A DNA stretch of 7,434 nucleotides, taken from the NCBI GenBank assembly GCA_002483865.1, contig DLIT01000069.1, forward strand, positions 1-7,434. Reading direction: 5' to 3'. Shown piece after piece: positions 6,362-7,434 of the stretch. The notes below the pieces were generated by a model. It had not been told where the DNA came from. It did not search any database and was given only the letters and a program-made list of their open reading frames with translations. The stretch is from Brevundimonas sp. UBA7635 (GTDB lineage: Bacteria; Pseudomonadota; Alphaproteobacteria; Caulobacterales; Caulobacteraceae). Every line of letters begins with the position of its first letter. Within the stretch, counting starts at the first letter, position 1. The position numbers and the translations under genes were made by a program.

Positions 6362-6375
6362 CGGGCTCTAGCCCG
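6362..6375. promoter_or_regulatory. Palindrome CGGGCT-CT-AGCCCG upstream of argD
   Basis: A 14-bp inverted repeat with 6-bp arms lies between the M28 peptidase stop and the argD leader hairpin. On the minus strand it contains GCTAGA, a good match to the alphaproteobacterial -10, and TTGACT (6385-6380) lies upstream. The distance between them is only 7 bp, too short for a normal promoter. TTGACT with a 17-bp spacer instead gives GACAAG, a poor -10. The argD promoter or an operator is probably here, but I cannot place it exactly. Confidence 0.3.
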
Positions 6376-6394
6376 CCTTAGTCAACATCAGCAA

Positions 6395-7330
6395 CTACCG
6401 AGCGGCGTTCTGGCTGATCGAATTCACGAGACCGCGCAGGAATTCGGCAAAGCCCAGGACATCATCGGCCTTGAGCTTGTCGATACGATCCTCGTGGGTG
6501 TGGATGTTCTGGAAGACGTCCGGGACAAAACCTTCGCGCAGGCCATTGTCCTTGCCTCCATTGAAGGCCAGCCACATCTGGCGGGCACCGATCGGGGTCT
6601 GGACGCCCAGGGACAACACCGGGATTCCCGCAGCCGAGAAGACCCGATCCTCGCTGGGTGGATAGACAGGGAAACCCTCACAGTCTGTCGCCGTCTCGGC
6701 GCAGTGATGGCGCAGGATCCGGACCAGGCCGGTCGAGGCCTCGCCATTGTTCAGGCCATACATGACCGTGCGGCCATAGGCGGCGACATCGACATTGACC
6801 ACGCCGGCAATGCGTTGGGCGTCGGCCTGTTCAAGCCACTTGCGCGCGCCGATCAGGCCCAGTTCTTCCTGATCGGTCAGGACGACAACAAGGCGATGGT
6901 TCAGGTTCTGCCCTTTCAGGGCGCGAGCGACCTCGACCACAGCCAGGGTGCCGCCAGCATTGTCCACGACCCCGTGCGAGAAGCTGCCATCCCTCAGGAC
7001 CGCAGCGTCATAGTGGGCCGTCATGACGATGTCCGAGGGCCCCTCGCCCAGGGTGATGACGATATTGGTGCCCGCCATCGGACCGGTACGCGGGGTGCCG
7101 CCTTCAAAGGTGTGCAGGCTGTAGGCCAGGCCCGCAGCCTCCAGATGCGCTTTCAGCACCTCAAGCCGTTCGGCGTTGGAAGTCCTGACCAGGCTTTCGG
7201 CAGCCTGGTACAGGGCCTGGCCCTGAGCCGACAGGGCCAGGGCGGCCGGGGTTTTGGCCTGGGCCGCGAAACCGGTGCCGAGCACGGCCAGGGCCAGGAC
7301 GGCCGATGCCGACAGATGACGAAAACGCAT
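6395..7330 (-). CDS. Secreted M28-family zinc metallopeptidase (aminopeptidase-like)
   Basis: The 311-residue protein has a Sec signal peptide (MRFRH, hydrophobic core, FAAQA before Lys26), so it should act in the periplasm or outside. The mature part fits the dizinc M28 aminopeptidase fold. Likely metal ligands and catalytic residues in order are His106 (TAHYDA), Asp123 (VVDNAGG), Glu155/Glu156 (TDQEELGLIGA; general base and ligand), Asp181 (VNVDVA) and His277 (IHTHEDRIDKL). This matches the H-D-E-E-D-H series of Aeromonas aminopeptidase. Cys210 and Cys217 could form a disulfide near the active site, as in other secreted members. The ATG at 7330 has GAAGG about 7 nt upstream. It is codirectional with argD but separated by 108 bp with a hairpin, so probably a separate unit. 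Substrate is unknown; M28 also includes carboxypeptidases and glutaminyl cyclases. Confidence 0.88.
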   Translation of the reverse strand: MRFRHLSASAVLALAVLGTGFAAQAKTPAALALSAQGQALYQAAESLVRTSNAERLEVLKAHLEAAGLAYSLHTFEGGTPRTGPMAGTNIVITLGEGPSDIVMTAHYDAAVLRDGSFSHGVVDNAGGTLAVVEVARALKGQNLNHRLVVVLTDQEELGLIGARKWLEQADAQRIAGVVNVDVAAYGRTVMYGLNNGEASTGLVRILRHHCAETATDCEGFPVYPPSEDRVFSAAGIPVLSLGVQTPIGARQMWLAFNGGKDNGLREGFVPDVFQNIHTHEDRIDKLKADDVLGFAEFLRGLVNSISQNAAR

Positions 7331-7346
7331 GGTGTAACCTTCCCCT

Positions 7347-7367
7347 CGCGCCCGGACGTCCGGCGCG
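7347..7367. promoter_or_regulatory. Palindrome in the M28 peptidase 5' leader
   Basis: CCGGACGTCCGG (7352-7363) is a perfect 12-bp palindrome. With the single base at 7351 bulged, pairing continues through CGCG/CGCG to 7347 and 7367. It lies between the candidate promoter and the ribosome-binding site of the peptidase gene, close upstream of the GAAGG. It could be an operator or an RNA hairpin affecting translation. Confidence 0.35.
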
Positions 7368-7379
7368 CCTTGGGGTCTG

Positions 7380-7407
7380 GCTAGCGCGGCAGGGGGCCAG
7401 CCGCCAA
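7380..7407 (-). promoter_or_regulatory. Candidate promoter of the M28 peptidase gene
   Basis: TTGGCG (7407-7402) and GCTAGC (7385-7380) on the minus strand are separated by 16 bp, resembling the Caulobacter housekeeping pattern (TTGAC / GCTANA). The expected start near 7373 gives a leader of about 40 nt containing the CCGGACGTCCGG palindrome. The remaining bases to 7434 show no coding start that I can support. Confidence 0.4.
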
Positions 7408-7434
7408 GTTAAAACCGCGACAGGCGCGGCCTAG

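Noticed and set aside
6357..6385. TTGACT-17-GACAAG as the argD promoter
   Set aside because: The -10 is poor, and the better -10 (GCTAGA) is at the wrong distance, so the promoter was not called as such.
6338..7384. A 348-codon open frame on the plus strand across the M28 peptidase
   Set aside because: Antisense to a gene with a signal peptide and complete metal ligands; no recognisable domain, and the frame extends through both leader regions.
1..7434. CRISPR arrays, insertion sequences, tRNA or rRNA genes, prophage or defence genes
   Set aside because: No spaced direct repeats, transposase motifs, cloverleaf elements or defence-protein domains were seen; the gene content is core metabolism and cell polarity.

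Overview
The window looks like chromosomal DNA of a high-GC alphaproteobacterium, most likely from the Caulobacterales (Caulobacter/Brevundimonas type). The main evidence is a full-length PodJ-type polarity protein with the N-terminal signature seen in Caulobacter PodJ. Its promoter region carries clustered GANTC (CcrM methylation) sites and a near-consensus CtrA box. Third-position GC is strong throughout, which explains the many long spurious antisense open frames. No mobile element, CRISPR array, tRNA or rRNA was seen.

Layout, left to right. (1) 1-45, minus: the first 15 codons of a gene leaving the left edge, probably a TauE/SafE membrane transporter. (2) 151-3006, minus: podJ, a single-pass inner-membrane polarity scaffold with a cytoplasmic coiled coil, a Pro/Glu/Ala-rich linker, one TM segment and three periplasmic SEL1 repeats. 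It seems to lack the C-terminal peptidoglycan-binding domain of Caulobacter PodJ. (3) 3007-3213: divergent intergenic region with the probable cell-cycle promoter of podJ and an inverted repeat abutting the next gene. (4) 3214-3423, plus: a two-TM small membrane protein. (5) 3478-3981, plus: a pyridoxamine 5'-phosphate oxidase-like 'general stress' flavoprotein. (6) 3982-4155: convergent intergenic region with a REP-like palindrome and a strong bidirectional terminator. (7) 6286-4156, minus: the argD-argF arginine biosynthesis pair, 25 bp apart and probably one operon. (8) 6287-6394: argD leader with a 13-bp RNA hairpin. (9) 7330-6395, minus: a secreted M28-family zinc peptidase with its own candidate promoter and a 5'-leader palindrome. 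No gene-free stretch exceeds about 210 bp.

Functionally, argD makes N-acetylornithine (and possibly N-succinyl-diaminopimelate for lysine and peptidoglycan), and argF converts ornithine to citrulline. podJ belongs to cell-pole development. The small membrane protein, the flavoprotein and the peptidase are accessory functions with no evident shared pathway.

I see no convincing undescribed multi-gene system; this is mostly a core-genome region. The points most worth a second look are the compact podJ promoter (CtrA box at -35, GANTC in the spacer, GCTAGC at -10), the apparent loss of the PodJ peptidoglycan-binding domain, and the wobble-compensated hairpin in the argD leader.
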